Below, one piece after another: positions 26,059-35,611 of a stretch of DNA of 64,000 nucleotides (positions are counted from its first letter, which is position 1; each line of letters starts with the position of its first letter). Position numbers and translations under genes: made by a program. The notes under the pieces are model-generated. The model had not been told where the DNA came from, made no database searches, and saw only the letters and a program-made list of their open reading frames with translations. The DNA lies in assembly GCF_003429665.1 (NCBI RefSeq), contig NZ_QUWK01000004.1:1-64000 (forward strand), given 5' to 3'. The DNA comes from Sphaerochaeta halotolerans. GTDB lineage: Bacteria; Spirochaetota; Spirochaetia; Sphaerochaetales; Sphaerochaetaceae.

Positions 26059-27030
26059 TTATTTGTCATCGATTGCAAATGACGTCCCCAAGGCAGAAGG
26101 AGATGCGAACGAGCCTTTTTTCTTCTGATTGATGATCGTCATGGTTGCCAATGCAACAAGTGTGATCAAATAGGGTGAGAATCCAAGGAACTGGCTGGGA
26201 ATGACCATTTTCAGTCCAGCAGCTTGTAAGCTGAACTGCAAACTGGTTATACCACCGAAGACCAGTGTTCCAATCACCACTCGAGCGGGGTTCCAGGTTG
26301 AGAAGATGACCAAGGCAATGACAATCCAACCTTTACCACCTGTCATGCCTTCATTCCAGCTTGGGGTGAAACTCAATGAGAGACATGCACCACCAAGACC
26401 TGCAAGCATTCCACCGATGACAGTGTATATATAGCGGATCTTGGAAACCGAAATACCCATAGAAGCAGCAGTTCTTGGATTTTCTCCTACAGCCCGGACC
26501 ACCATGCCATGCTTGGTCTTGTACATGAAGAACCAGGCAAAGGGGATCAGGAGGTAGAGGGCATAGGTAAGCAAGCTTACATCAAAGAGAGCTCCAAGGA
26601 TTGGGATATCGCTCAAGAAGGGGATGGCAATGTTGCTGAACTTGCTAGGGATGTTCATGCCGGTGAGGTTATAGCCGTTGGAAGCAGGACCAAGCCGTTC
26701 TCCCAGGAAGTTGGCAAGTCCGGTGCCGAACATGGTGATGGCAAGCCCAGCAGGAACTTGGTTCGCCCGCATCGTAATGCAGAGAAATGCATGGATGAGA
26801 CTGAAAAATCCCCCCACCAGCATCGCCATCATCAATGCGAGATACAGATTTCCTGTATTGAATGCTGTGGTGAAGCCAGCGAGCGCTCCCATGAGCATGA
26901 TACCTTCCATACCAAGGTTCAGTATTCCTGTTTTCTGGGTATAAACTTCTCCCAATGTAGCGTAGGCAAGGGAGGTCCCCATGGCCAGTGTTGCCGCTAG
27001 TAGTTTCGTGATGAAATCAAGCATGTTCAT
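26059..27030 (-). CDS. ABC permease subunit (BMP-type nucleoside importer), second permease
   Basis: Membrane subunit of an importer of the branched-chain/nucleoside permease family, 323 residues with about eight helices. Typical signatures are YTQKTGILNLGMEGIMLMGALAGF near residues 30-53 and GISVSKIRYIYTVIGGMLAGLGGACLSL near 195-220, followed by GKGWIVIALVIFSTWNP near 235. Paired with the other permease and a double-domain ATPase, this matches the four-part nucleoside import systems built on BMP/PnrA-type binding proteins. It overlaps the upstream permease gene by 4 bp and ends at an intrinsic terminator. Confidence 0.9.
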   Translation of the reverse strand: MNMLDFITKLLAATLAMGTSLAYATLGEVYTQKTGILNLGMEGIMLMGALAGFTTAFNTGNLYLALMMAMLVGGFFSLIHAFLCITMRANQVPAGLAITMFGTGLANFLGERLGPASNGYNLTGMNIPSKFSNIAIPFLSDIPILGALFDVSLLTYALYLLIPFAWFFMYKTKHGMVVRAVGENPRTAASMGISVSKIRYIYTVIGGMLAGLGGACLSLSFTPSWNEGMTGGKGWIVIALVIFSTWNPARVVIGTLVFGGITSLQFSLQAAGLKMVIPSQFLGFSPYLITLVALATMTIINQKKKGSFASPSALGTSFAIDDK

Positions 27031-28094
27031 GCGGTAACCTCCTTACGGTTTTTGATCACGAGCAAACGATACTCGATGAAAATATTGCCAGCCAACAACG
27101 GAATGAGTATCAAGCCTTGCAGAACAGCACCCATAGCATTGGGCAACTTCATAGTCATCTGTAAGGCATCACTGCCCGTTTCAAGAGCGGCCATAATGAC
27201 TGAGACGATGATGGATATAAACGGATTGAGACCGCTCATCCATGCAATGATGATACCGGTAAATCCGTATCCGGCATCAACTCCCTTGGTCAACTGGTGC
27301 GTCACCGCTGCTGCATCAATTACTCCTGCCAAACCAGCGATTGCCCCACTAAGCAGCATTGCAAGGATAATATTCTTTTTGATTGAAACACCCTGGCACT
27401 CTGCTGCTCGTTTGTTCTTGCCAATCATATTCAGCTCGAACCCCCAACGTGTCTTATACAAGACGAACCAGAGAATTCCCACAAGAATCAGGGCTATGAA
27501 GATACCTCCATGTACTCGCCCCCAAATTCTGGGAAGCCATGCTTCTTTGGGATACAGTACGGTACCCATATTTCCTCGAGGAGCCTTCCACGCATCGAAA
27601 TAGAGGTATTCAGCAAAGCCGATGATGATGTAGTTCATCATCAAGGTGGTGAGCGTTTCATCAACACTCCACTGTGCTTTCAACACACCGGGAATGCCGC
27701 CCCATATGGCACCGAATAAAATACCAACAAGCATACCTACAGGAAGCAGTAGGGCACTCGGGAGGAAAGTCCAGAATTGCATTACCCAGGTAATACCGAT
27801 GACACCACCGACATACTGTCCCTCAGCTCCGATGTTCCAGAACTTCAAACGGAAAGCAATTCCTACAGCAAGCCCACAAAGGAGCAAGGGAATGGACTTC
27901 ACCAGGGTGTATTGTAACTTTGTCTGGCTACCGAAAGCACCCTTGATCATGGCCGCATAGGCTTGAAACGGATTGGCATCAGAGATCAGTAAGACGATGG
28001 CTCCCAGAATAAAGGATACCAGCAGGCTGGCTACAGGAACGAGCACCGCCATCCTGGTGGATCGGCTGTCGCGCTTCTCCAAGCGGAATTTCAT
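27027..28094 (-). CDS. ABC permease subunit (BMP-type nucleoside importer), first permease
   Basis: The partner permease, 355 residues, longer at the N-terminus, with about nine helices. It has PLLLCGLAVGIAFRLKFWNIGAEGQYVGG near residue 75, the WSVDETLTTLMMNYI segment near 140 and KNIILAMLLSGAIAGLAGVIDAAA near 240, all typical of the family. It overlaps the ATPase stop and the next permease start by 4 bp each, so stoichiometric coupled translation is likely. Substrate specificity comes from the binding protein gene upstream in the operon. Confidence 0.9.
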   Translation of the reverse strand: MKFRLEKRDSRSTRMAVLVPVASLLVSFILGAIVLLISDANPFQAYAAMIKGAFGSQTKLQYTLVKSIPLLLCGLAVGIAFRLKFWNIGAEGQYVGGVIGITWVMQFWTFLPSALLLPVGMLVGILFGAIWGGIPGVLKAQWSVDETLTTLMMNYIIIGFAEYLYFDAWKAPRGNMGTVLYPKEAWLPRIWGRVHGGIFIALILVGILWFVLYKTRWGFELNMIGKNKRAAECQGVSIKKNIILAMLLSGAIAGLAGVIDAAAVTHQLTKGVDAGYGFTGIIIAWMSGLNPFISIIVSVIMAALETGSDALQMTMKLPNAMGAVLQGLILIPLLAGNIFIEYRLLVIKNRKEVTA

Positions 28095-29632
28095 ATATCC
28101 CTCCTTTCGACACCTGCCATCAACATGCCAAGTTCCTCGGTTTTTGCATCCTTTGCATCCACGATGTCCATAATTCTCCCTTCAAACATAACTGCAATCT
28201 TGTCTGCAACCATCAACAGTTCTTCCAGTTCCTCACTTACCAGCAAGACTGCACACCCTTTGTCGCGTTGTTTGATCAGATTTTGGCGGACAGCTTCTGT
28301 GGCACCAACATCAAGTCCCCGAGATGGGTACACTGCTATAAGGATGCCCCCACAGGCATCTATCTCCCGTGCGAGTATTGTTTTCTGGATATTCCCTCCA
28401 CTTAGGAACTTTACCGATGTGTCCTGGTTGGGAGTCTTGATGGTAAATAGTTCGATGAGGTGATCTGCAAATTTTCTGACCAATCCCCGTTTGATTATGT
28501 TGTGTGAAGAAAGTTCTGCAGTGCGATACTTCTTCATGGAAAGATTGTCGCCTACACTCATATCTCCGACCACTCCCATACTACCGCGGTCGGCTGGAAT
28601 ATGGCTTACCCCTGCTTTGATGACTTGCAAAGGAGTCTTGTTCGTCATATCCTTCCCATTGAGGAAAATGGTTCCCCCATTGACTTTCAGTAGCCCTGTG
28701 ATGGCTTCAGTCAACTGTTGCTGACCATTGCCAGCAACACCGGCAATACCGAGAATTTCTCCACCGCGAATTGAGAAAGAGATGTTATCAAGAATTGGTT
28801 TCCCACCCCCAACCGGCAGTACCAATAAATCTTTCACTTCTACCTTGATGTCCCCAGGATTGTACGGGCCACGTTCCAGGGAGAATAATATATCGCGACC
28901 AACCATCATATTTGCCAAGTCCTGTACCCGTTTAATCGATTTGGTAGGACAGACGGACACACTCTTTCCTCGTCTCAGCACTTGGACGGTGTGGCTGAAT
29001 TCCATCACCTCATCCATTTTGTGGGTAATGAATATGGCACTCTTGCCTTCAGTGAGCATTTTTTTCAAGATTTCATTCAAATCCCTTGCTTCCCCGGGAG
29101 TCAACACTGCTGTAGGTTCATCGAGAATAAGAATGTCGGCCCCTCGGTAGAGCAATTTCAATATTTCTACACGTTGTTGTTCTCCAACCGAAAGATCTTG
29201 AATTATCTTATCTGGATAGACCTGTAAGCCATAACGCTTGCTCAGTTCCGTAATCTTTTCATGTATTTCTGCCATGGGAGGGACAAAAGGAAGGTCCTTC
29301 ATGCCCAGGACAATATTCTCTGCTACACTCATGTTCCCTACCAGCATGAATTCCTGGTGGATCATACCTATTCCAAGGGCCATTGAATCCTGAGGGGAGT
29401 TGATCTCTGCCAGCTTTCCCTTCACATAAATTTCCCCGCTGTCGGCTTGGTACAGTCCGACCAACATATTCATTAGAGTACTTTTGCCGGCTCCATTCTC
29501 ACCGAGCAAGGCGAGAATTTCTCCCCGGTGCAAGGTTAGGTTCACTTGGTCGTTTGCCAGAACTCCAGGGAAGTGTTTGGTTATATTGACCATTCGCACG
29601 ACGGGTGTTTCGTCGGTGGTTAATTCACTCAT
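28091..29632 (-). CDS. ABC transporter ATP-binding protein, two nucleotide-binding domains
   Basis: A 513-residue fused double ATPase as in ribose and nucleoside importers. Domain 1: Walker A LLGENGAGKST near residue 42, signature LSVGEQQRVEILK near 145, Walker B ILILDEPTAVLTPGEA near 165. Domain 2, from about 265: a degenerate Walker A (GVAGNGQQQLTEA), signature LSGGNIQKTILAREI near 410, and a Walker B region that reads GGILIAVYPSRGLDVGAT, lacking the usual DEPT. Such asymmetry is common in these fused ATPases. It is separated from the binding-protein gene by a 10-bp-stem hairpin. Confidence 0.92.
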   Translation of the reverse strand: MSELTTDETPVVRMVNITKHFPGVLANDQVNLTLHRGEILALLGENGAGKSTLMNMLVGLYQADSGEIYVKGKLAEINSPQDSMALGIGMIHQEFMLVGNMSVAENIVLGMKDLPFVPPMAEIHEKITELSKRYGLQVYPDKIIQDLSVGEQQRVEILKLLYRGADILILDEPTAVLTPGEARDLNEILKKMLTEGKSAIFITHKMDEVMEFSHTVQVLRRGKSVSVCPTKSIKRVQDLANMMVGRDILFSLERGPYNPGDIKVEVKDLLVLPVGGGKPILDNISFSIRGGEILGIAGVAGNGQQQLTEAITGLLKVNGGTIFLNGKDMTNKTPLQVIKAGVSHIPADRGSMGVVGDMSVGDNLSMKKYRTAELSSHNIIKRGLVRKFADHLIELFTIKTPNQDTSVKFLSGGNIQKTILAREIDACGGILIAVYPSRGLDVGATEAVRQNLIKQRDKGCAVLLVSEELEELLMVADKIAVMFEGRIMDIVDAKDAKTEELGMLMAGVERRDI

Positions 29633-29687
29633 ATTCTATCCACTTACGTTTGCCTTAGAGATAAGGCAAGAAAAGTCTTGAATCAAG

Positions 29688-29713
29688 TAGGGGCGGGTAG
29701 CAGCCCGCCCCTA
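29688..29713 (-). terminator. intercistronic hairpin between binding-protein and ATPase genes
   Basis: TAGGGGCGGG and CCCGCCCCTA form a perfect 10-bp GC-rich stem around a TAGCAG loop, 20 nt past the binding-protein stop. There is no U-run after it on the minus strand, so it is more likely an mRNA-stabilising or attenuating hairpin than a full terminator. A second smaller hairpin, TTGCCTT/AAGGCAA, lies at 29650-29669. Confidence 0.65.
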
Positions 29714-29733
29714 TCCAAAAGGAAATGCAATGA

Positions 29734-30825
29734 TCAGACGCTACCGATGACGCCTTCAACAAACCAGTCCATGGTAAGCATCGCATCGTCACTCATCTTC
29801 TCGCCTGCTTTCTGACGAACAGCACCGGTGTTATCCTTTAGCTCGCCCCAGAATACATCCCATTCACCATTACGAATCGTATCTTGGACAGCCATGACCT
29901 CATCAACTACAGCCTTGGGTACCAATGGGGAAATAGGGGAAAGATGAATCATCTCATCCTCGAGACCACCCCAGTAGCTCTGGCTCTTCCATGTGCCATC
30001 AAGAACACTCTGGACAGCAGGAATCATGTAATTGCCCCAGTTCCACATCGGAGAGACCAATATTTTGTCATCACCAACAATCTTGCGGAAGTCAGCGTTG
30101 TAACCAATTGCATACTTGCCGCGTTCGATTGCTGCCTTTGCAGGCTCAGTGGTATCCTGGTGCTGTGCAATGACATCACAACCCTGGTCGAGAAGAGCAA
30201 CTGCGCCCTGGCGCTCAAGGGAAGGGTCAAACCAGGTATTGGTCCAAACAACAGTGACGGTTGCCTTTGGATTGACAGCACGTGCACCAAGGGTGAATGC
30301 GTTGATTCCACGTACAACCTCTGGAGTGTTGTATGCAGCTACATAGCCAATCTTTCCGGAAGGAGACATCTCAGCAGCGATCATACCGGAGAGGTAGCGC
30401 ATCTGATACATTCTTCCGAAATAGTTGGACATGTTGTCAGCAGAGAGGTAGCCGGAGCAGTGCTCGAAGTAGACATCTGGGTATCTCTCAGCAACATTGA
30501 GCATGTACTGCTGGTAATTGTAGGAGTTTGCAAAAATAATTTTGCATCCTTCGTCAATAAGGCTCTCCATGACACGTTCGCTACTTTCATTCTCAGGAAC
30601 ACCTTCCATGCGGATAACTTCTATCTTGTCTCCAAAATACTCTTCCATGGCAATGGTGCCCTGGTCATGCATGTAGGAATACCCCATATCTCCAGGGGGG
30701 CTGATGTAGATGACACCTACTTTCAGGGGTTCATCTTCACTGGTGGCGGTCTCTTTTGCTCCCTGTGCAAAAACAAAGGAAGTGGCCAACAGCATGATCA
30801 ACAGTAAGACAATGCTCTTTTTCAT
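29734..30825 (-). CDS. BMP family ABC transporter substrate-binding protein
   Basis: The periplasmic binding protein of the importer, 363 residues. It begins with a signal peptide (MKKSIVLLLIMLLATSFVFA followed by QGAKE) that ends in AxA without a lipobox cysteine. The mature part has LKVGVIYISPPGDMGYSYMHDQG, then GYVAAYNTPEVVRGINAFTLGA near residue 170 and VIAQHQDTTEPAKAA near 215, typical of the BMP/PnrA/Med family that binds nucleosides. Start ATG 30825 has GGAGAG 6 nt upstream; a longer frame has no ribosome site. It is first in the operon behind a consensus promoter. Confidence 0.92.
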   Translation of the reverse strand: MKKSIVLLLIMLLATSFVFAQGAKETATSEDEPLKVGVIYISPPGDMGYSYMHDQGTIAMEEYFGDKIEVIRMEGVPENESSERVMESLIDEGCKIIFANSYNYQQYMLNVAERYPDVYFEHCSGYLSADNMSNYFGRMYQMRYLSGMIAAEMSPSGKIGYVAAYNTPEVVRGINAFTLGARAVNPKATVTVVWTNTWFDPSLERQGAVALLDQGCDVIAQHQDTTEPAKAAIERGKYAIGYNADFRKIVGDDKILVSPMWNWGNYMIPAVQSVLDGTWKSQSYWGGLEDEMIHLSPISPLVPKAVVDEVMAVQDTIRNGEWDVFWGELKDNTGAVRQKAGEKMSDDAMLTMDWFVEGVIGSV

Positions 30826-30891
30826 GTTTCTCTCCTTACAAAAGATTGCGTGATGTCGTTGATGGTACTCGAAGGACCACAACTATTACAA

Positions 30892-30920
30892 ATTATACGG
30901 GACGTTTTTCCTGCTGTCAA
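30892..30920 (-). promoter_or_regulatory. consensus sigma70 promoter of the nucleoside importer operon
   Basis: On the minus strand: TTGACA (30915-30920), exactly 17 nt, TATAAT (30892-30897). Both hexamers are perfect. The 5' leader would be about 60 nt and carries a normal Shine-Dalgarno. Confidence 0.9.
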
Positions 30921-30929
30921 AACAATATT

Positions 30930-31310
30930 GAGAAACCTTTAGCGATGGAATACGCAGTTAGCATAGTAAAATTCTAGGTAAATTAAAAAATGTCTTTGGA
31001 AAAGTTAATTTTACCGAAATATATATATTTTTATAATATTGTGCAAAAAACAGGTCGTTGGAAAGGTTTTATGTTGCAAAGAAAGAGAAATGTTGCATAC
31101 TGGTGTAAAAAGTGAATAAGAGAAGACAATTTAGGCTACCTTCTAGATATATTGTGCAACAAAATGACAGTCAAATTCACTCAGAATTGGGATACAAACA
31201 GAACCTTCAGGAAGCCAAATGAGACTTGTGTCACACTACTGCAAGTGATAGGATGAATCGACTGGCTTTTCCAAAATGTATGTTTCGTACTAGTAATGAA
31301 GGATTATTGC
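30930..31310 (+). other. AT-rich intergenic region upstream of the polysaccharide export genes
   Basis: No gene is seen in this stretch. It is strikingly AT-rich around 31000-31050. An 11-bp direct repeat, ATATTGTGCAA, occurs at 31036 and 31149. A weak promoter-like pair is TTGCAA with CATACT around 31074-31102. It probably carries the promoter and regulatory sites of the wza/wzc-like pair. Confidence 0.4.
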
Positions 31311-32900
31311 ATGAACAGAACTCGAGCACACGTTGTATTTGTACTCATCATTTTGCTGTGTTCCGCACTCCCCTTGAGTGCAGAGGAAGCAGGTTTGGTT
31401 ATCCGAAGTCCATTGTTCGGGCCTCAAGTGAAAACATCCACCAGTGTGGAAAATCTGGAAGTCCAGTCCTTTTCAGCACAGCTTGGTCTACTTGCGCAGC
31501 CCCCTGTATATAATGAGGAACAACGTCTGCTGAGCGCCGTGAGCAATGGCTCCTATCCTGTTACACCAGGAGATGCATTCAGATTGGTCTATTTAGATGG
31601 AATGAAAAGTGTAACGGTAGATCTGCAGGTGGACGAATCGAGTAGTGTTGCTATCCCAGGTCTTGGTTCCATTGATGGAAAAGGCAAAACCTTCGCACAG
31701 GTAAGAAAAGCCATCTATGACATGGTGCGTACCTACTACAGCTATTCCAATCCACAGCTTGTGTTCATACGCACAGGGTCCTTCATGGTTTCGGTGGTTG
31801 GGGAGGTTGTTGGAACCAGAGTGGTACCAGCTTGGGGGCTCACCCGTCTCTCTGAAGTACTGCAAAATGCAACCCCTTATGCTTCAACGAGGAATGTCCG
31901 TATCCGTCATGCAGATGGTAGTGAAGAAGCGTTTGACCTGTATATGGCGTTACGTGAAGGTGTTTTGGAGCAGGATCCACTTCTGAGAAGTGGGGATGTC
32001 ATTACCCTCGACCGCTGTGAAAAACTGGTAATGTTGAGTGGCCGGGTCTATGAGCAAGGTTCCTACCAGCTCCTGAAGTCAGATCGCTTGGAAGATCTTC
32101 TGACTACTTATGGAGGAGGGCTGCTTTCATCAGCAGATGTGCAAAACATCAGGATTCAGCGGTATAATCCCGAAAGCGGTGCTTGGTATGTACAATATGT
32201 CAATTTACTCGAACAACCTGACTATGCGCTCTCCCATCTTGACCAGGTTATCGTGGATGCACAGCAACCAACGCTCCAGACGGTAACCGTCGAGGGAGCG
32301 GTTTCCTCCAGCGAAGTGTATGATTCTCTCTCTACAACAGCTCTGGTTGGGTATCCTTCTGGAAGGATTTTCTATCAGTACTATCCTGGAGAGAGCATGA
32401 AGCAAATGCTTACCTCTCTCGCTTCCCGTTTTCTTACGGTAAGTGATTTGGAAGGGGCTTACCTGCTTCGTTCCGGTAAGAAGATCCCACTCAATATCCA
32501 AAGAATACTCTACGGGGAAGATGAGAATCAGTCGATGCAGCTGGAAACCGGCGATACACTCTTGATTCCCTTCACCCAGCGGTTGGTAACAGTGAGTGGT
32601 GGAGTGGTTCGTCCTGGAGTGTTTGCATATGTTCCGGACAAGACAGTGAATTACTATCTTTCCCTAGCCGGGGGACTGAGTGACGATGCTGCCTACCCGA
32701 CAGATATTAAGATACAAGGTCCTGATGGTAAGACATTGGCGTTGGAAGAAAATATTCCACCTGAAACCACCATTGCAGTGGCAAAAGAGACGTTGGCCAG
32801 GGACATTGCTCCTACGGTCGCCATCATAGGCTTGGTGAGTTCCATCCTTGGAATTATCGCCACGGTTGTGAACATTATCTTGGATTCCAAGAGCCTGTAG
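31311..32900 (+). CDS. polysaccharide export protein with SLBB domains (Wza-like)
   Basis: A secreted 529-residue protein of the polysaccharide biosynthesis/export family. It opens with a signal peptide (VVFVLIILLCSALPLSAEE). Residues about 75-160 form the PES domain (PGDAFRLVYLDG, IPGLGSIDGKGKTFAQVRKAI); later SLBB-like units include SGRVYEQGSYQL and VSGGVVRPGVFAYVP. The end is hydrophobic (TVAIIGLVSSILGIIATVVNIIL), suggesting membrane anchoring. Start ATG 31311 has AAGGA 7 nt upstream. With the downstream autokinase it forms an export pair for a surface polysaccharide; no glycosyltransferases are nearby. Confidence 0.85.
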   Translation: MNRTRAHVVFVLIILLCSALPLSAEEAGLVIRSPLFGPQVKTSTSVENLEVQSFSAQLGLLAQPPVYNEEQRLLSAVSNGSYPVTPGDAFRLVYLDGMKSVTVDLQVDESSSVAIPGLGSIDGKGKTFAQVRKAIYDMVRTYYSYSNPQLVFIRTGSFMVSVVGEVVGTRVVPAWGLTRLSEVLQNATPYASTRNVRIRHADGSEEAFDLYMALREGVLEQDPLLRSGDVITLDRCEKLVMLSGRVYEQGSYQLLKSDRLEDLLTTYGGGLLSSADVQNIRIQRYNPESGAWYVQYVNLLEQPDYALSHLDQVIVDAQQPTLQTVTVEGAVSSSEVYDSLSTTALVGYPSGRIFYQYYPGESMKQMLTSLASRFLTVSDLEGAYLLRSGKKIPLNIQRILYGEDENQSMQLETGDTLLIPFTQRLVTVSGGVVRPGVFAYVPDKTVNYYLSLAGGLSDDAAYPTDIKIQGPDGKTLALEENIPPETTIAVAKETLARDIAPTVAIIGLVSSILGIIATVVNIILDSKSL

Positions 32901-32909
32901 GAGATGCAG

Positions 32910-35468
32910 ATGAGTCAGCAGGAAGAATATGCACAGTCAACAAGTCCCTTTGATGCTGGAGAAGAGGGCATTTCCATAGCAGAGTTGCTTCACATATTTC
33001 ACAAGCGATTGCGTTGGTTCTTTGTAGGCTTTATCCTAGTTGTAGCACTAGCCCTCGGTTATTTGCAGATTGCTATACCTCAATACGAGTCAGAAGTTTC
33101 TGTTTTGGTTGATCCTATCCAGACATCTTCCTCTTTCGAGTCCTTGATGGATATGTCAGCCTCGAGCACGAAGATTGCTACAGAAGTTGAGTTGATTACC
33201 AGTCGGAGCAACATTGATTATGCACTCAGTACTTTGGATTTGTCACAGTACAAGAATGCAGATGGATTTGATTATCGTGATAAACTCGTATTGGGCAATC
33301 TGAAAGAGAGAATTGCTGTAACTACGGTGAAGGATACCAACATTGTAAGAATCAAGATCACCGATGAAAACCCTGTCTTCGCACGTGATTTTGCCAATGC
33401 CCTCGCTTCAAGTTATGATACGCTGTTAACCGGTATTGCTAAGAACTCAAAAACCGCACAACGTGAATTTATTGAGTCTCAGATTCCTATCAACGACCGT
33501 GCTCTCTCCGCAGCAGGCGATGCCTTGGGTGACTTCAGGGAAAATAGTGACATCATTCAACTCACCGACAAGAGTTCTATGTTGGTTGAACAGATTTCCT
33601 ACTATACCCAGCGTCTGGAACCGTTGAAACTGCAGTTGCGAGAAGCGATGGTGTTTCTTGATTCATACAATGAAGGCCTCACCCAGGCTGGTGTTACAGG
33701 TGTGCTATCCCTTGATGATGTACGCAGGGATCCTGTAATTGCTGAAAAATTGAATGACCTTGCTGCCTGGAAAACAGAATTGACGATGTATGAGTCCTTG
33801 GGCAATTCTTCAGCACCCCAGACTCAGGTCTCCATGCCAATGGATGCTTCCTCTCGTACCTATGTGATTAGCAGTGCCATGAACCAATTGAACAAGGATC
33901 TGCTAGACCGCGTTTCTCTGCTTACCCGATCCTACGGGAATGAAAGCTATACCCAGGCCATTGTACAAGCGCTCACCACCGAAGTGGGCATACAGGTCTT
34001 GGAAGAGCGGGGAGAGGTCTTTATCTCCGAGCTTTCCCAACTACCTGTCTTGGAGCGGCGTCTCTCAGAGTTGCAACGGGATGTGCAAATCTATGAAGCC
34101 ATCGGTTTGAAACTCCGGGAGATGTTGGAAGAAGTCAAGCTGGTCGAAGCGTCGGTCAGCGGTAATGTAACCGTGGTTGATGAGGCTATCCTTCCTCGCA
34201 ATCCTGTCAGTCCAAATAGAGTATTGATTTTGGCTGTTGCGTTATTGTTGGGTGCAGCCTTTGGCCTCTTGCTCACCCTGGCCATTGAGGCCTTGGATGT
34301 ATCCATCCAGACAGAGCAACAAATTCAGAAGATAGTGGGCAAGGATGTGCCTCTCTTGGGATGGATTCCTATGATGAAGGTCTCAAACCTGGATTTGTAT
34401 CCTACCCTTATTGTGTATAATGATCCGCTTTCCTTTGAATCAGAACGGTTCAAGCTGGTTGCGAACATGCTATACAACCGTAGTGAAAAACATGTTTTTT
34501 CCATCACATCCTGTTCCATGGCTGAAGGAAAGAGTACCATCATTGGGAATATTGCCGTTGCCTTGGCTCAGATGGGTAGCAAGGTGCTCATCATTGATGG
34601 AGACCTTCGTCTTCCCAGCATGGAACGGTATTTCCACCTGAAACACCGCGAAGTGGGATTGGTGGATTATGTTACCAAGAATGCCACTCTTGAAGCGTGC
34701 ATCCTGAAACCAATTGAAAAGGTTCCCGGCCTGCATCTGTTGCCTCCAGGAAATGCTCCCTTGGTTCATGCTGGCATTTTTTCCAACCCGCGGTATACTC
34801 GCCTGATAAGCTATCTGGAGAGTGTGTATGACTTTGTCATTATTGACGCCCCTCCGTTGGACTCGGCGAGTGAGTTGCTCTCCATCAGCAAACATGTCGA
34901 CGGATTGATTATCACTGTCCGTGCCGGTATTACCAGCAAGGGCTCTCTCTTTGATTTGATCAGCAGCTTGAGAACGGCAAATGTTCCCATCAGTGGTGTT
35001 GTGTTCAACGGTGTGGTTCCTGGTTCGGTTGGAACCGGGTACCGATATGGTTACGGCTATGGGTACGGCAAGGGATACGGGTATAGCTCCTATGCGTCAC
35101 GATACAGCGCCATGGGCAGTAGTGGAACACTGAAAAAACGTCGCAAGCACCAAGTACGTAAACGTTCCAATGGGTGGTATCGTAAAATGTACAAGCGTGA
35201 TGTGAAGAATCGTGGTAAGCTTTCGCAAGAGCAGTTTGATGCGGTGCTTGCCTTCGGTCCTGATTCTCCTTACGCTACCATTGCAGATTGGGTGGAAGCT
35301 GAACGTGAAAATGGGAAGACAAAACCCAATGAGACGAGGCAGACGGAGGTTCCCTCTGCAAAACAAGAGGATCCTCGTCCCTCTTCAGACCCAGTAGAGC
35401 AGGACCTTGCAAGTCTTCGGGATATAGAAAATGATGCTGATGCAGCTGGTAAGAAAAGAGAGGACTAA
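32910..35468 (+). CDS. polysaccharide copolymerase with fused BY-type tyrosine autokinase (Wzc-like)
   Basis: An 852-residue inner-membrane protein that controls polysaccharide chain length. A Wzz domain with one helix near residue 35 (FFVGFILVVALALGYLQIA) is followed by a periplasmic coiled-coil-rich part and a second helix near 435 (VLILAVALLLGAAFGLLLTLAI). The cytoplasmic kinase has Walker A SMAEGKSTIIGNIA near 535, Walker A' VLIIDGDLRLPS near 555 and Walker B FVIIDAPP near 645. The tail has a tyrosine ladder (YRYGYGYGYGKGYGYSSY), the usual autophosphorylation cluster, then a basic and an acidic stretch. ATG 32910 is preferred since AGGAG lies 6 nt upstream; ATG 32904 touches it. Confidence 0.9.
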   Translation: MSQQEEYAQSTSPFDAGEEGISIAELLHIFHKRLRWFFVGFILVVALALGYLQIAIPQYESEVSVLVDPIQTSSSFESLMDMSASSTKIATEVELITSRSNIDYALSTLDLSQYKNADGFDYRDKLVLGNLKERIAVTTVKDTNIVRIKITDENPVFARDFANALASSYDTLLTGIAKNSKTAQREFIESQIPINDRALSAAGDALGDFRENSDIIQLTDKSSMLVEQISYYTQRLEPLKLQLREAMVFLDSYNEGLTQAGVTGVLSLDDVRRDPVIAEKLNDLAAWKTELTMYESLGNSSAPQTQVSMPMDASSRTYVISSAMNQLNKDLLDRVSLLTRSYGNESYTQAIVQALTTEVGIQVLEERGEVFISELSQLPVLERRLSELQRDVQIYEAIGLKLREMLEEVKLVEASVSGNVTVVDEAILPRNPVSPNRVLILAVALLLGAAFGLLLTLAIEALDVSIQTEQQIQKIVGKDVPLLGWIPMMKVSNLDLYPTLIVYNDPLSFESERFKLVANMLYNRSEKHVFSITSCSMAEGKSTIIGNIAVALAQMGSKVLIIDGDLRLPSMERYFHLKHREVGLVDYVTKNATLEACILKPIEKVPGLHLLPPGNAPLVHAGIFSNPRYTRLISYLESVYDFVIIDAPPLDSASELLSISKHVDGLIITVRAGITSKGSLFDLISSLRTANVPISGVVFNGVVPGSVGTGYRYGYGYGYGKGYGYSSYASRYSAMGSSGTLKKRRKHQVRKRSNGWYRKMYKRDVKNRGKLSQEQFDAVLAFGPDSPYATIADWVEAERENGKTKPNETRQTEVPSAKQEDPRPSSDPVEQDLASLRDIENDADAAGKKRED

Positions 35469-35471
35469 CCC

Positions 35472-35500
35472 TAGACAGAGCGTCAACTCTCTGCTATGGT
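35472..35500 (+). promoter_or_regulatory. predicted promoter of the pyrimidine operon
   Basis: TAGACA at 35472-35477, 17 nt, TATGGT at 35495-35500. Transcription would start near 35507 and give a leader of about 135 nt before pyrBI. Confidence 0.6.
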
Positions 35501-35527
35501 TTTCAGAAGAAAAGAAGGAGGGATTCC

Positions 35528-35611
35528 ATGGGCAAGAAACGAGACAGTATAGTGTGTAACACTCTGGAATGGGAATTCCTTCAATATAGTGCAGTGAAGA
35601 GTCGGTCGTAG
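35528..35611 (+). CDS. pyr operon leader peptide
   Basis: A 27-codon open frame with its own strong Shine-Dalgarno (GGAGGG, 35517-35522, 5 nt before ATG). It starts MGKKRDSIV and ends AVKSRS. Its TAG stop (35609-35611) lies in the loop of the terminator hairpin at 35597-35622. A ribosome that reaches the stop would cover the terminator stem. In enterobacteria the pyrBI leader works this way: slow transcription at low UTP lets the ribosome keep up and block termination. A small hairpin, AGTGT/ACACT (35551-35563), and another, GGAAT/ATTCC with a GGGA loop (35566-35578), precede the terminator and could act as pause sites. The coding frame is seen; the mechanism is inferred. Confidence 0.7.
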   Translation: MGKKRDSIVCNTLEWEFLQYSAVKSRS

